Below, piece after piece: positions 32,029 through 41,043 of a stretch of 64,000 nucleotides of DNA. Location of the stretch: contig CAJUMB010000002.1 in assembly GCA_910587105.1 (NCBI GenBank), positions 66,858-130,857 on the forward strand, written 5' to 3'. Positions within the stretch are counted from its first letter, which is position 1, and each line of letters begins with the position of its first letter. Both the position numbers and the translations under genes were made by a program. The notes below the pieces were generated by a model that had not been told where the DNA came from, did not search any database, and saw only the letters and a program-made list of their open reading frames with translations. The DNA is from an uncultured Lachnospiraceae bacterium (lineage in GTDB: Bacteria > Bacillota > Clostridia > Lachnospirales > Lachnospiraceae).

Positions 32029-34149
32029 TTAATACTGGGCCATCTCATAAAGCTTCAGGATATCCAGGATAATGCTGATATTTCCATCTCCCATAATGGT
32101 ACATCCGCTGATACCAGAGTTTTTGATGTTAAAACTATTAAGATAGGAAGGAAGAGGTTTCACCACCACCTGCTGTTCGCCCAGAAGCTCGTCGACGAAT
32201 AGGCAGTAAGAGGTATCACTGGCTTCCACCCAGATTAAGATACCGTCTTCGATACTGGTAATCTCTGTATCAATGTTATAAAGCTGATGCACACGGATGA
32301 TCGGATAAAATTCATCCAGACATTTGACAATCTCGTTTCCTTCAGCGTCATACACCACATCTTCGTTGGAAACTTTGATGGACTGCCGGATATTGGCAAT
32401 GGGTACTGTGAAGATGGAGTTACCCACGGCAATTTCCATTCCGTCTACAATGGCCATGGTCAGAGGTATTTTCAAAGTTGTGCAGCTTCCCTGTCCCAGT
32501 TCGCTGGAAATGGTTACAGTGCCGCCCACAGATTCTACGTTTCGTTTTACCACGTCCATTCCCACACCACGTCCGGAATATTCGGTTACTTCTTCGTTGG
32601 TGGAGAAGCCTGGCAGCAGCAAAAGGGAAAGGATTTCTTTCTTGGTATACTCGCTTTCCGGTTTGGTCAGCAGTCCGTTGTTGGCAGCTTTGGCCAGAAT
32701 GGACTGGGGATTCATGCCCCGGCCGTCGTCCTCCACTTTGATGATGACTTCGCTGCCGGTATGGGTGGCGGAGAGGATAATCTCGGCCTGGGGATCCTTG
32801 CCGGCTGCAATCCGCTCCTCTGCAGAATCTTCCACGCCATGGTCCATGGAGTTTCGGACAATGTGCATGATCGGGTCGCCGATGTTATCTACAATGGACT
32901 TGTCCACTTCAGTATCTTCTCCGATAATGGTCAGTCTCACGTCTTTGTTTAATTTTTGTTTCATATCCCGCACAATCCGGTTCATTTTCTGGAACACGCC
33001 GGATACGGGAACCATGCGCAGAGACATGGCAATGTCCTGAAGATCCTTGGTGAGCTTACGCAGCTGACGGGTGGACTTCATAAAATTATCCAGCTTCAGT
33101 CCCTGGATATCGGGGGAGGATGTCACCATGGATTCGGTGATGACGATCTCTCCTACAATGGCCACCAGTGCATCCAGTTTGGAAAGATTGACACTGATCA
33201 GGCTCTGTTTTACCGGGCCGCTGTGGGCTCTTGCCGCATTGGCAGCCGGTTTGGCCGGAGCTGATTCATGTGTACTGTCAGATGAAGCTGATGAAACTTC
33301 GGCAGTCTGCACAGGCGTTTCCGGCTGCTGTGCCTGAGGTTCAGCAACAGCTTCTTCTTTTTTCAGACGGGCATTTTCAATGACCTCGTAGGATTGGATA
33401 TGGCTGGCATCTGTGATGACATGGATCATCTTTTCAATGTGGTCTTCCTGATCCACAGCAAGGAAGAAACCGTGGTCAATGATATCCTGGCACGTGTCGC
33501 TGTTGGTTTCTATGTCCGCAGGGTAAAAGCGGAAGTCAATATTCAGATCCTGCATGGATGTAATCAGCATAAATGCCCGCAGATTTTCCATGCCGCAGCC
33601 TTCTTCAAACAGTAATTTGATAAAAAAGGGCGCGTCATCATCCGGGCAGTGTGCCAGCTCCATGTTCAGTTCCGCCACAGACGGAGTATCCGGTGTGGAC
33701 GCTGTCTCCGGCTGGCTGGCCGGGGCAGAATCCTCGGCATCGCTGATTTTATTCAGGAAACTATTAATTTCACCAACAATGTTGTCGACATTTTCAAGGA
33801 GTGGTTCATTATTTTCCACTTTCTCAATTTCAGACCGAAGCATATCCGTGGATTTGAACATAAGGTTGAATAAACTTTTCTTCAGTTCCGGGGCAATGGC
33901 ATCCATGCCATTTTCGCGAATATAGAAGAACAGGTCTTCAATGTGATGGGCGATCTGGTTCAAAGACCCGAATTCCATCATTGCCGAGGAACCTTTGATG
34001 GTGTGCATGATACGGAAAATTTCATTTACGTCATCCGTGCTGAATTCCTCGACTTTTTCTGCTTCTATAAGCAGTTCATCAAGTTGTTCCATAAGAGAAT
34101 TTGTCTCGAATAGATACATATCAAGCATGCTATCTGTACCGTTATCCAT
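32029..34149 (-). CDS. cheA: Chemotaxis histidine kinase CheA
   Basis: A protein of about 706 residues. Domains in order: HPt (IFRIMHTIKGSSAMMEFG, His near 49), a P2-like region (about 155-265), a proline/alanine/glutamine-rich linker (about 270-310), dimerisation helices (VNLSKLDALVAIVGEIVITE), kinase core (NSMDHGVED N box, DDGRGM, GRGVGMDVVK) and a CheW-like regulatory domain at the end. It phosphorylates CheY and CheB. ATG 34149 is chosen; GTG 34161 is an in-frame alternative. It is first of cheA-cheW-cheR-cheB. cheC, cheD and cheY are not in the window. Confidence 0.95.
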   Translation of the reverse strand: MDNGTDSMLDMYLFETNSLMEQLDELLIEAEKVEEFSTDDVNEIFRIMHTIKGSSAMMEFGSLNQIAHHIEDLFFYIRENGMDAIAPELKKSLFNLMFKSTDMLRSEIEKVENNEPLLENVDNIVGEINSFLNKISDAEDSAPASQPETASTPDTPSVAELNMELAHCPDDDAPFFIKLLFEEGCGMENLRAFMLITSMQDLNIDFRFYPADIETNSDTCQDIIDHGFFLAVDQEDHIEKMIHVITDASHIQSYEVIENARLKKEEAVAEPQAQQPETPVQTAEVSSASSDSTHESAPAKPAANAARAHSGPVKQSLISVNLSKLDALVAIVGEIVITESMVTSSPDIQGLKLDNFMKSTRQLRKLTKDLQDIAMSLRMVPVSGVFQKMNRIVRDMKQKLNKDVRLTIIGEDTEVDKSIVDNIGDPIMHIVRNSMDHGVEDSAEERIAAGKDPQAEIILSATHTGSEVIIKVEDDGRGMNPQSILAKAANNGLLTKPESEYTKKEILSLLLLPGFSTNEEVTEYSGRGVGMDVVKRNVESVGGTVTISSELGQGSCTTLKIPLTMAIVDGMEIAVGNSIFTVPIANIRQSIKVSNEDVVYDAEGNEIVKCLDEFYPIIRVHQLYNIDTEITSIEDGILIWVEASDTSYCLFVDELLGEQQVVVKPLPSYLNSFNIKNSGISGCTIMGDGNISIILDILKLYEMAQY

Positions 34150-34243
34150 AATTTCTAACACCGCCTTGTAATTTTTTAAAATTTAGTATATAGTACGTAT
34201 ATCGACACAGTGAATGAAAAAATTAATATAGCAGGTGGAAAAA

Positions 34244-35662
34244 ATGCCGAATATTTTGAGAGTGACCACGCCTCCCACGGGCCTGGAAAATAATAATGTA
34301 AAAAACAATCCTTTGACAACAAATGAAAAACAGATACAGAATCCGGTAGACCCGGGAAAGGTAGTCCGGCCCGACGGCCGCGGTGACGCGGGGGACTCCC
34401 AGCAGACAAAACTGGGAATGAATACACAGTCGAATTTCGGGAATTTTATTCAGCAGATCAACGATGCACCTCAGCTGACACAGTTGTTTTCCACCTTGTT
34501 TCTGCAGGGCATGGGAAACATGGTGGAGTCCGGCATCGGTCCGGAATTTGCCGAGGAAATTGCAAAATTCATGGAAATGATGAAAATGTCCGACAGCCAG
34601 CTGGTGGATTTCCTGAAAAACCAGGCCCACGGGGCTGTCCGCTATACAGGGACTTTTTATAATATGCTCCGGCAGGTTATGAATGAGACTCAGTCGGTGG
34701 AGCTGAAAGCAGGCGTTCTGGACCTGTTAAAGCAGATCAATGATATGTCGTCTGGTTCCCATCTGTTAGAAAATATAAAAGGCAATTTGGACCTGATCAC
34801 TCAGTATATGATGCGTTCAGAACGGGAGCCTCTGCGCCAGCTGATGGAACGGCTGGATATGACGGCCCTTGCGGGAGATACGAAAAGCAACGGGATGCTG
34901 CTGAAGAATGAGATCATCCCCATGCTGGGACAGTACGTGGCAAAGACCCGGGATTTTGGCACCATACGGGATCTGATCGGGGTGTTGACTTTCAATGTGT
35001 CCCGGTATGAGAACGGCAATCTGGATAAAGTGATTGACAGCTTTGCAAAACTGCTGAATTTTCAGGGATTCCGGTCAAAATTCCAGGCGGTTTCCCCGGA
35101 TATGCTTCCCCAGATTCTGCGCCATACAGAATATGCCAAAGCAACCAGAGAGAATACATGGGCGGATAAGTTCCTGAAAATGGTACAGTTCGGCATTCAG
35201 GGGGAGGCAGGACTGGAAAATAAACAGGTGTTCCAGAATCTGATGAATGCAGTGCTTTTAAATGAGAGCGTGTATATGCCGGTACTGCATTTGATGCTTC
35301 CCGTGGAGCTCAATGGGCAGACCATGTTTTCGGAAATGTGGATCGACCCGGATGATGACAGCGGAGCTGCAGACGGCGAAGGGCGCAAAGCGAAATTACT
35401 GATCAAATTTGACATCAAAGACGTGGGATTTTTCGATATGATTCTGCTGTACGGACAGGATAAGATGGATATGTATCTGTCATACCCGGAAGAACTTGCG
35501 GATAAAGAGGGGGAGATTAAGAATTCACTGGAGGTGATTATGGCGGATAACGGGATTTCTTTCCGCTCACTGGTTCTGGAGAAAGCAGCAGAGCCCATAT
35601 CCATCTCTCAGGCATTCCCCAAAATATTTGAAAGGAAGAATGCAGTAAATGTCACGATTTAA
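34244..35662 (+). CDS. YlqG-like flagellar-associated protein
   Basis: A 472-residue protein without signal peptide or membrane helix. The first 65 residues are polar and low complexity (asparagine, proline, threonine). A helical body follows (GNFIQQINDAPQLTQLFSTL). The last 140 residues are a compact mixed domain (LHLMLPVELNGQTMFSEMWI, KLLIKFDIKDVGFFDMILLY) that resembles the C-terminal part of FliK-like hook-length proteins. The gene overlaps an FlhB-C-terminal-like gene by 14 bp. The same pairing, ylqG-ylqH, is known in Bacillus. ATG 34244 follows an AGGTGG site. A role in flagellar export or switching is inferred; direct evidence for this family is thin. Confidence 0.65.
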   Translation: MPNILRVTTPPTGLENNNVKNNPLTTNEKQIQNPVDPGKVVRPDGRGDAGDSQQTKLGMNTQSNFGNFIQQINDAPQLTQLFSTLFLQGMGNMVESGIGPEFAEEIAKFMEMMKMSDSQLVDFLKNQAHGAVRYTGTFYNMLRQVMNETQSVELKAGVLDLLKQINDMSSGSHLLENIKGNLDLITQYMMRSEREPLRQLMERLDMTALAGDTKSNGMLLKNEIIPMLGQYVAKTRDFGTIRDLIGVLTFNVSRYENGNLDKVIDSFAKLLNFQGFRSKFQAVSPDMLPQILRHTEYAKATRENTWADKFLKMVQFGIQGEAGLENKQVFQNLMNAVLLNESVYMPVLHLMLPVELNGQTMFSEMWIDPDDDSGAADGEGRKAKLLIKFDIKDVGFFDMILLYGQDKMDMYLSYPEELADKEGEIKNSLEVIMADNGISFRSLVLEKAAEPISISQAFPKIFERKNAVNVTI

Positions 35663-36065
35663 TGATTTGCTCAATAAAAAAGCAGTTGCACTGAAATATG
35701 ACGAACGGCAGTCTGCAGCTCCCATAGTGGTTGCCTCCGGTATGGGGTATGTGGCCGAGAAAATGGTAGAGGTTGCCAATGAGAGCGGTGTTCCTGTATA
35801 TGAAGACAATTCGCTGGCCACAGTTTTGTCCCAGCTGAATCTGGGGACAGAGATTCCTGAAGAACTCTATAAGGCTGTGGTGGATATCTATGCCTATTTT
35901 CTGCGGTTTGCGCCGGGGAGTGTGGAGCAGACGCAGGAACAGACAGAGGACGTGGAGGACGAAACCGGGGCTGTCCAGGATGTGCAGTCTGAGGCAGATG
36001 TGCAGACAGAGGAGATTTCCACCGAGGCGGTACAGGCAGCTTCCGGTACAGGAGAAAGTGTGTAG
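35649..36065 (+). CDS. FlhB C-terminal domain-like protein (YlqH/FhlB-like)
   Basis: A 138-residue protein. Residues 1-90 match the cytoplasmic C-terminal domain of FlhB/YscU: AVALKYDERQSAAPIVVASG, then VPVYEDNSLATVLSQLNLGTE. The membrane part and the NPTH autocleavage site of FlhB are missing. The last 45 residues are acidic and glutamine rich and look disordered. It overlaps the YlqG-like gene by 14 bp. In organisms where it was studied, such a protein can partly stand in for the FlhB C-terminus in the export gate. The gene is divergent from cheA and about 1.9 kb from it. Confidence 0.82.
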   Translation: MSRFNDLLNKKAVALKYDERQSAAPIVVASGMGYVAEKMVEVANESGVPVYEDNSLATVLSQLNLGTEIPEELYKAVVDIYAYFLRFAPGSVEQTQEQTEDVEDETGAVQDVQSEADVQTEEISTEAVQAASGTGESV

Positions 36066-36167
36066 AATTGCTGCCGGGTATGCGGCGTGTGGCTGGGAAA
36101 ATGATGGTATGGGGCGGGTGAAATACATAGGATTGGTGCGCATTTTCGTAAAAAGCGGGGTGGGATT

Positions 36168-37757
36168 TTGGGGAAAATTTTTAATACCAGCGGGGACTGC
36201 AGGCCAACGCTTCACTATATGGTCAATATTGAAAACAGACTGGCAGAGATAAAGGAAATGGTGGACCGGGGGGATTATTTCACTATCAATCGTGCCCGGC
36301 AGTATGGAAAAACCACTACATTAAAGGCTTTAGGGTGGTATCTTCGGGAAGATTATGTGGTGGTAAGCCTGGATTTTCAGAGGCTGAGCCATCAGGACTT
36401 TGAGACGGAGAACTGTTTTGTGAAGGCGCTGGCGAGAGAAATCAAAAGAAAGCCCCTGTTAAAAAATGAACTGCCTCATGAGACCGCAGGTGTTCTAGGA
36501 ACATTTGCATGTGGGAAGATGCAGGGGATGGGGCTGGCAGAGTTATTCGAATGTTTCAGTGAATGGTGCCAGGAATCGGCAAAGCCGGTTGTTTTTATGA
36601 TCGATGAGGCTGATAGTGCCACAAATAATCAGGTGTTTTTGGATTTTCTTGCACAAATTAGAGGCGCTTACCTTGAACGGGATGAAATACCGGCTTTTCA
36701 GTCTGTCATACTGGCAGGTGTGTGTGATGTGAAAAATCTGAAGCGGAAGCTTCGGCCAAACGACAGCCAAAGAGGGAACAGCCCCTGGAATATTGCGGCG
36801 GATTTTCTGGTGGATATGAGTTTTTCAGCGGCGGACATTGCCGGAATGCTGGGGGAATATGAGGCGGATTTTTGTACGGGAATGGATGTGGAAGAAATGG
36901 CTGGCCTGATTTATGAGTATACGTCAGGCTATCCTTTTTTAGTATCACGAATCTGCAAATTAATGGATGAACGTGTGGCGGGGCAGGAGGATTACCCGGA
37001 TAAAAGCCGTGCATGGACGAGAGAAGGATTACTGGAGGCAGTGAAAATACTGCTGGAGGAACGGAACACCCTGTTTGAGTCGCTGATTCATAAATTGGAG
37101 GATTACCCGGAACTAGGAACCGTTCTGTATCAGATTTTGTTTACCGGGAAAACAGTCCCCTATAGTCCGCTGAACAAATCCATAGAGACAGCAGAAATGT
37201 TTGGGTTTATCAGAAACGTCGGAAAAAATGTAGTGATAGCCAGCCGGGTCTTTGAGATGGTGCTTTATGACTACTTTTTGTCAAAGGAATTGCTGGCGAA
37301 TCAGGCATATGACGCGGGACTGGTGGAGAAAAACCGGTTTATCACCGGCGGGCACTTAAACATGCGTCTGGTTCTGGAACGGTTTGTGGTTCATTTCAAC
37401 GACTTGTACAAAGACCAGGACGGGCATTTTCTGGAGGAGGCAGGACGGCGGTATTTTCTTTTGTATCTGAAACCGATTATAAACGGAACGGGAAATTATT
37501 ATATAGAGGCCGAGACGAGAAACCGGGAACGGACGGATGTGGTGGTGGATTATCGAGGAGAACAGTTTGTGATAGAAATGAAGATATGGAGGGGAAACGC
37601 CTATCATACGAGAGGGGAAAAACAGCTGACAGATTATCTGGACTATTACCATCTGAAGAAAGGGTATATGGTGAGTTTTTGCTTTCATCAGAAAAAAGAG
37701 CCGAAAGTGGAGGAGATTCTTTTGGGGGATAAAGTTCTTGTGGAGGCAGTGGTGTGA
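36168..37757 (+). CDS. AAA-like ATPase with C-terminal PD-(D/E)XK nuclease-like domain (1)
   Basis: A 529-residue cytosolic protein. The TTG at 36168 gives the family-like N-terminus KIFNTSGDCRPTLHYMV and follows a GGGGTGGG site. The nucleotide loop is of the short kind, NRARQYGKTTTLKAL (Lys near 48), with Walker B VVFMIDEADSA. The C-terminus has a PD-(D/E)XK-type core: RTDVVVDYRGEQFVIEMKIW with Asp, Glu and Lys in place. Function is unknown; this group is often present in many copies in gut Firmicutes and Bacteroidetes. The next gene has the same overall architecture but is only distantly similar. A defence or DNA-processing role is only a guess. Confidence 0.82.
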   Translation: MGKIFNTSGDCRPTLHYMVNIENRLAEIKEMVDRGDYFTINRARQYGKTTTLKALGWYLREDYVVVSLDFQRLSHQDFETENCFVKALAREIKRKPLLKNELPHETAGVLGTFACGKMQGMGLAELFECFSEWCQESAKPVVFMIDEADSATNNQVFLDFLAQIRGAYLERDEIPAFQSVILAGVCDVKNLKRKLRPNDSQRGNSPWNIAADFLVDMSFSAADIAGMLGEYEADFCTGMDVEEMAGLIYEYTSGYPFLVSRICKLMDERVAGQEDYPDKSRAWTREGLLEAVKILLEERNTLFESLIHKLEDYPELGTVLYQILFTGKTVPYSPLNKSIETAEMFGFIRNVGKNVVIASRVFEMVLYDYFLSKELLANQAYDAGLVEKNRFITGGHLNMRLVLERFVVHFNDLYKDQDGHFLEEAGRRYFLLYLKPIINGTGNYYIEAETRNRERTDVVVDYRGEQFVIEMKIWRGNAYHTRGEKQLTDYLDYYHLKKGYMVSFCFHQKKEPKVEEILLGDKVLVEAVV

Positions 37758-37818
37758 AGCGGCTGAAAATCAGACACATAGAGGCTCTGAGGGTACACTG
37801 ATTTTAGGAAGGAGGAAC

Positions 37819-39402
37819 ATGGGCATTTATCTGAACCCAGGAAATGAAGGATTCCAAAGTGCACTGCGTTCCCAGATTTATGTGGATAAAACGGGGATGC
37901 TGGCATATACCAATTCTGTTCTTGACACAGAACAGAGGTATATCTGTGTAAGCAGGCCGAGGCGGTTTGGAAAGTCCATAACGGCTGAGATGCTGGCCGC
38001 ATATTACGACAGGAGCTGTGATTCGTCAGCGCTTTTCCGGAACAGGAAGATCGCGGAGGAAAAGGACTATGAATACTATAGGAATCAATACGATGTGATC
38101 TACTTAGATGTCAATTCTTTCAGAAACCAGGAATGTGGGATGCCTCATATTGTGCCTGCAATACAGAAAGCTGTTGCCGGGGAAATAAAGGAAATCTATG
38201 GAGATTGTGTGGCAGAAGATATTTCGCAGCTTTCTCAGATGCTGGCACAGGTGAATAAAGTGTACGGCGTAAAATTCATCATCATTATTGACGAGTGGGA
38301 TGCGGTGTTCCGGGAGCAAAAGTACGAGGCAGAAGCGCAGGAGGAATACATTACATTTCTCAGGGGATTATTTAAGGATGCGCCTTCGAAGAAATTTGTA
38401 AAACTTGCCTATCTTACAGGCATTCTCCCCATAAAAAAATATGGAACAGAGTCAGCTCTGAATAATTTTGATGAATTCACAATGATCCAACCGGATGTAC
38501 TGGCAGAATACTCAGGGTTTACAGAACGTGAAGTGCGCGAATTATATGAGTCGTATCACATGGACTTTGAAAAAGCCAGGCAGTGGTATGATGGATACAG
38601 GCTGGGGGAGGGGCTGCATATTTATAATCCCAAATCTGTGGTGGATTCCATTCGGAGAAAACGGATGGGCAATTACTGGACAAGTACAGAGACATATGAA
38701 TCTCTGAGAAAATATATCAGCATGAATTTCGACGGACTAAAAGATGATGTGACTCAGATGCTGGCAGGGGGTGAATGCGCAGTAAATCCGGCAAAATTCC
38801 AGAATGATATGACTTCGTTTAAAAGCAAAGACGATATTTTGACCCTGTTGGTGCATCTGGGGTATCTGTCCTATGATGAAAGGACTCAGAGAGTTTTTAT
38901 ACCTAATGAGGAAGTGAGAAGTGAATATGTAAATGCTATAGAAGATGACGGGTGGGCATATGTAATGGATGCCATACGGGCTTCCGACGAACTTTTAAAA
39001 GCATCCTGGAATATGGATGAGGAAAAAGTTGCAGAAAGTATTGAGGCGGTACATGGGGCGAATACATCTATTCTTACTTACAATGATGAGAATTCTTTGA
39101 CTTGTGTGATTGCTCTGGCATATTATAATGCTGTGAAAGACTATATGTTAGTACGTGAAATGCCCTCGGGGAAAGGGTATGCGGACATTGTTTTTCTTCC
39201 AAGAAAACATTCGGATAAACCGGCAATGGTGGTAGAATTAAAATGGAATCAGTCTGCGGATGGGGCGGTTGCGCAGATTAAGGAAAGGCAGTATATGAAA
39301 GCGTTAGAAACGTACACAGGGGATGTTCTTCTTGTGGGCATCAATTACGATAAAAAGACTAAAAAGCACAGCTGTAAAATCGAGAAAGCTGGAATTTTTT
39401 GA
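37819..39402 (+). CDS. AAA-ATPase-like/PD-(D/E)XK protein (2)
   Basis: A 527-residue protein with ATG 37819 behind AAGGAGGA. The N-terminus has the family pattern YVDKTGMLAY and nucleotide loop SRPRRFGKSITAEMLAAYY (Lys near 52). Walker B is FIIIIDEWDAVF and sensor-like YLTGILPIKKYG follows. The C-terminus is a PD-(D/E)XK nuclease-like domain (GKGYADIVFLP, MVVELKWNQSADGAVAQIKE). This matches the AAA-ATPase_like plus PDDEXK_9 family. It lies 61 bp after a protein of like layout and before a promoter for the ROK regulator. Biological role is not established. Confidence 0.88.
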   Translation: MGIYLNPGNEGFQSALRSQIYVDKTGMLAYTNSVLDTEQRYICVSRPRRFGKSITAEMLAAYYDRSCDSSALFRNRKIAEEKDYEYYRNQYDVIYLDVNSFRNQECGMPHIVPAIQKAVAGEIKEIYGDCVAEDISQLSQMLAQVNKVYGVKFIIIIDEWDAVFREQKYEAEAQEEYITFLRGLFKDAPSKKFVKLAYLTGILPIKKYGTESALNNFDEFTMIQPDVLAEYSGFTEREVRELYESYHMDFEKARQWYDGYRLGEGLHIYNPKSVVDSIRRKRMGNYWTSTETYESLRKYISMNFDGLKDDVTQMLAGGECAVNPAKFQNDMTSFKSKDDILTLLVHLGYLSYDERTQRVFIPNEEVRSEYVNAIEDDGWAYVMDAIRASDELLKASWNMDEEKVAESIEAVHGANTSILTYNDENSLTCVIALAYYNAVKDYMLVREMPSGKGYADIVFLPRKHSDKPAMVVELKWNQSADGAVAQIKERQYMKALETYTGDVLLVGINYDKKTKKHSCKIEKAGIF

Positions 39403-39429
39403 AAAATTCCAGCAAATATATATAAAGTA

Positions 39430-39458
39430 TTGACGGTAATGGAGATCAATGTTATAAT
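39430..39458 (+). promoter_or_regulatory. Promoter for ROK regulator
   Basis: TTGACG at 39430-39435, 17-bp spacer and a perfect TATAAT at 39453-39458. Just downstream (39465-39490) the AT-rich stretch CTTAATTAAATACATAAATA has weak dyad symmetry, a suitable place for a ROK autoregulatory operator. Confidence 0.75.
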
Positions 39459-39554
39459 CTAAACACTTAATTAAATACATAAATAAAGTATTGAGAATTG
39501 AAAGTACAGTTATATTTTTTTGGAAGGAAGTGGACAGCAGAGGGGGAAAAGGAT

Positions 39555-40778
39555 ATGAAGAAGGGGGCCAGCAGTATTGAGGTTAAGAAATTAAACCGAA
39601 ACAGGGTATTCCGGTATCTGAACAGCCGGGAGAGGACATCTATGCCGGATATTGCAGAAGCTCTGGGAATGAGCGGGCCTACGGTCCTTCAGATTATCCG
39701 GGAGCTGAAAGAACTGCAGATTGCCCAGGAAGTAGGCGAGTTCCGGTCCACAGGTGGAAGGAAAGCGAAGGCGATTGCCTCAGTCCGGAATGCCTGCTAT
39801 GCAATAGGGCTGGATATCACCCGGAATCATTTAAGCCTGGTGCTCACTGATTTGTCGGAAAAGGTGCTGAAACATACCAGGATACGAGAGCCGTTCGTCT
39901 GCGGGGAGGCATATTTTCGAAAGATAGGCGCTTTGCTGGAATGTTTTGTTGATGAGAATCAAGTGCCACGGCAGAAAGTGACGGGGGTGGGGCTGTCCAT
40001 CCCGGGTATTGTGGACGGAGAAGGAAATATTTCTTATTCCCACACACTGGACTTAGAACATGTGGAGGGGAGCCGGTTTGTCAAATATATTTCATATCCC
40101 TGTACCATGCTCAATGATGCCAATGCTGCGGTGATAGCGGAGTGTTCCGGGGCAGATGTTCCCAGGAGCATGGTCTATCTGTCCCTGAGCAACAGCGTGG
40201 GAGGCGCTGTTGTATTCAGACAGAATTCTTCTGCAGAGGGGATTCTGGATATGCAGGACAGCATTTTTCAGAAAATCTATATGGGAGATAACCAGAGGGC
40301 TGGTGAATTTGGACATATAGAGATCCACCCGGAAGGTCTGGCCTGCTATTGCGGAAAGAGGGGCTGTCTGGATGTTTACTGCTCGGCATTGCGTCTGGCT
40401 GAATTGACAGACGGGAACCTGGGACGTTTTTTTGAGGAAATGGAAGCCGGGAATTCCAAATGGCGGAATGTATGGGAAGAGTATCTGGACCACCTGGTGC
40501 TGGCAGTGGATAATCTCAGGATGTGTTTTGACGGGGATGTGGTGCTGGGGGGGTATGTGGGAAGTTACATGGAGAACTATATAGACGAAATCCGTGCCAG
40601 GTGTGCCAGGCGGAATATCTTCGGACATACAGGGGAATATGTACGGGCGTGCAGATATCAAATCGAGGCTTCGGCGCTGGGTGCGGCAATCTGTCAAATT
40701 GAGAAATATATAGACGAAATACTTGATTTTCCCAGTATCAATTTCCAGAGAAAGCCGGCAAAAATAAAGAAGGCCTGA
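39555..40778 (+). CDS. ROK-family transcriptional regulator (NagC/XylR type)
   Basis: A 407-residue repressor. The N-terminal winged helix (LNRNRVFRYLNSRERTSMPD, then IAEALGMSGPTVLQIIRELK) is joined to a ROK sugar-kinase-like domain (GVGLSIPGIVDGEGNISY; zinc motif CYCGKRGCLDVYCS). ATG 39555 is used because it follows AAAAGG and avoids a non-homologous 19-residue extension. ROK repressors release DNA on binding a sugar or sugar phosphate. It heads the importer/kinase/dehydrogenase/aldolase region and probably controls the promoter in 40779-41043 and its own gene. Confidence 0.9.
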   Translation: MKKGASSIEVKKLNRNRVFRYLNSRERTSMPDIAEALGMSGPTVLQIIRELKELQIAQEVGEFRSTGGRKAKAIASVRNACYAIGLDITRNHLSLVLTDLSEKVLKHTRIREPFVCGEAYFRKIGALLECFVDENQVPRQKVTGVGLSIPGIVDGEGNISYSHTLDLEHVEGSRFVKYISYPCTMLNDANAAVIAECSGADVPRSMVYLSLSNSVGGAVVFRQNSSAEGILDMQDSIFQKIYMGDNQRAGEFGHIEIHPEGLACYCGKRGCLDVYCSALRLAELTDGNLGRFFEEMEAGNSKWRNVWEEYLDHLVLAVDNLRMCFDGDVVLGGYVGSYMENYIDEIRARCARRNIFGHTGEYVRACRYQIEASALGAAICQIEKYIDEILDFPSINFQRKPAKIKKA

Positions 40779-40874
40779 TTATGAAAGAATGAAACTGTAA
40801 AAAATGCATAAAAAAACAGTAAAATCTTTGGGTGATATTGCCTCTTGTGCTGAAGGCAGGTAATAATTATAATT

Positions 40875-40913
40875 GATTTATAAAATGATTTTATAAAACG
40901 AATTTATGAAATG
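40875..40913 (+). promoter_or_regulatory. Three direct repeats before sugar importer
   Basis: GATTTATAAAAT, GATTTTATAAAAC and GAATTTATGAAAT follow each other with a 12-13 bp period in the 265-bp gap between the ROK gene and the importer. They could be regulator sites or tandem AT-rich -10-like boxes. The rest of the gap is AT rich with no reading frame. The importer ribosome site GGGAGGA is at 41029-41035. Confidence 0.45.
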
Positions 40914-41043
40914 GTTTTAGGTATTTGTTTCAGATGAAGCGCCGCTGTTCTTTTCAAATTTGAAAGGCGCACATATAATCCACGATAGCTTAATAGCCAA
41001 GCTATAAAAAAATATATCATAATTAAAGGGAGGACAAGAAGTT

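Noticed and set aside
36168..39402. Classifying the AAA/PD-(D/E)XK pair as a known restriction or anti-phage system
   Set aside because: No methyltransferase, specificity subunit or other defence gene is adjacent, and the motifs do not match a named system.
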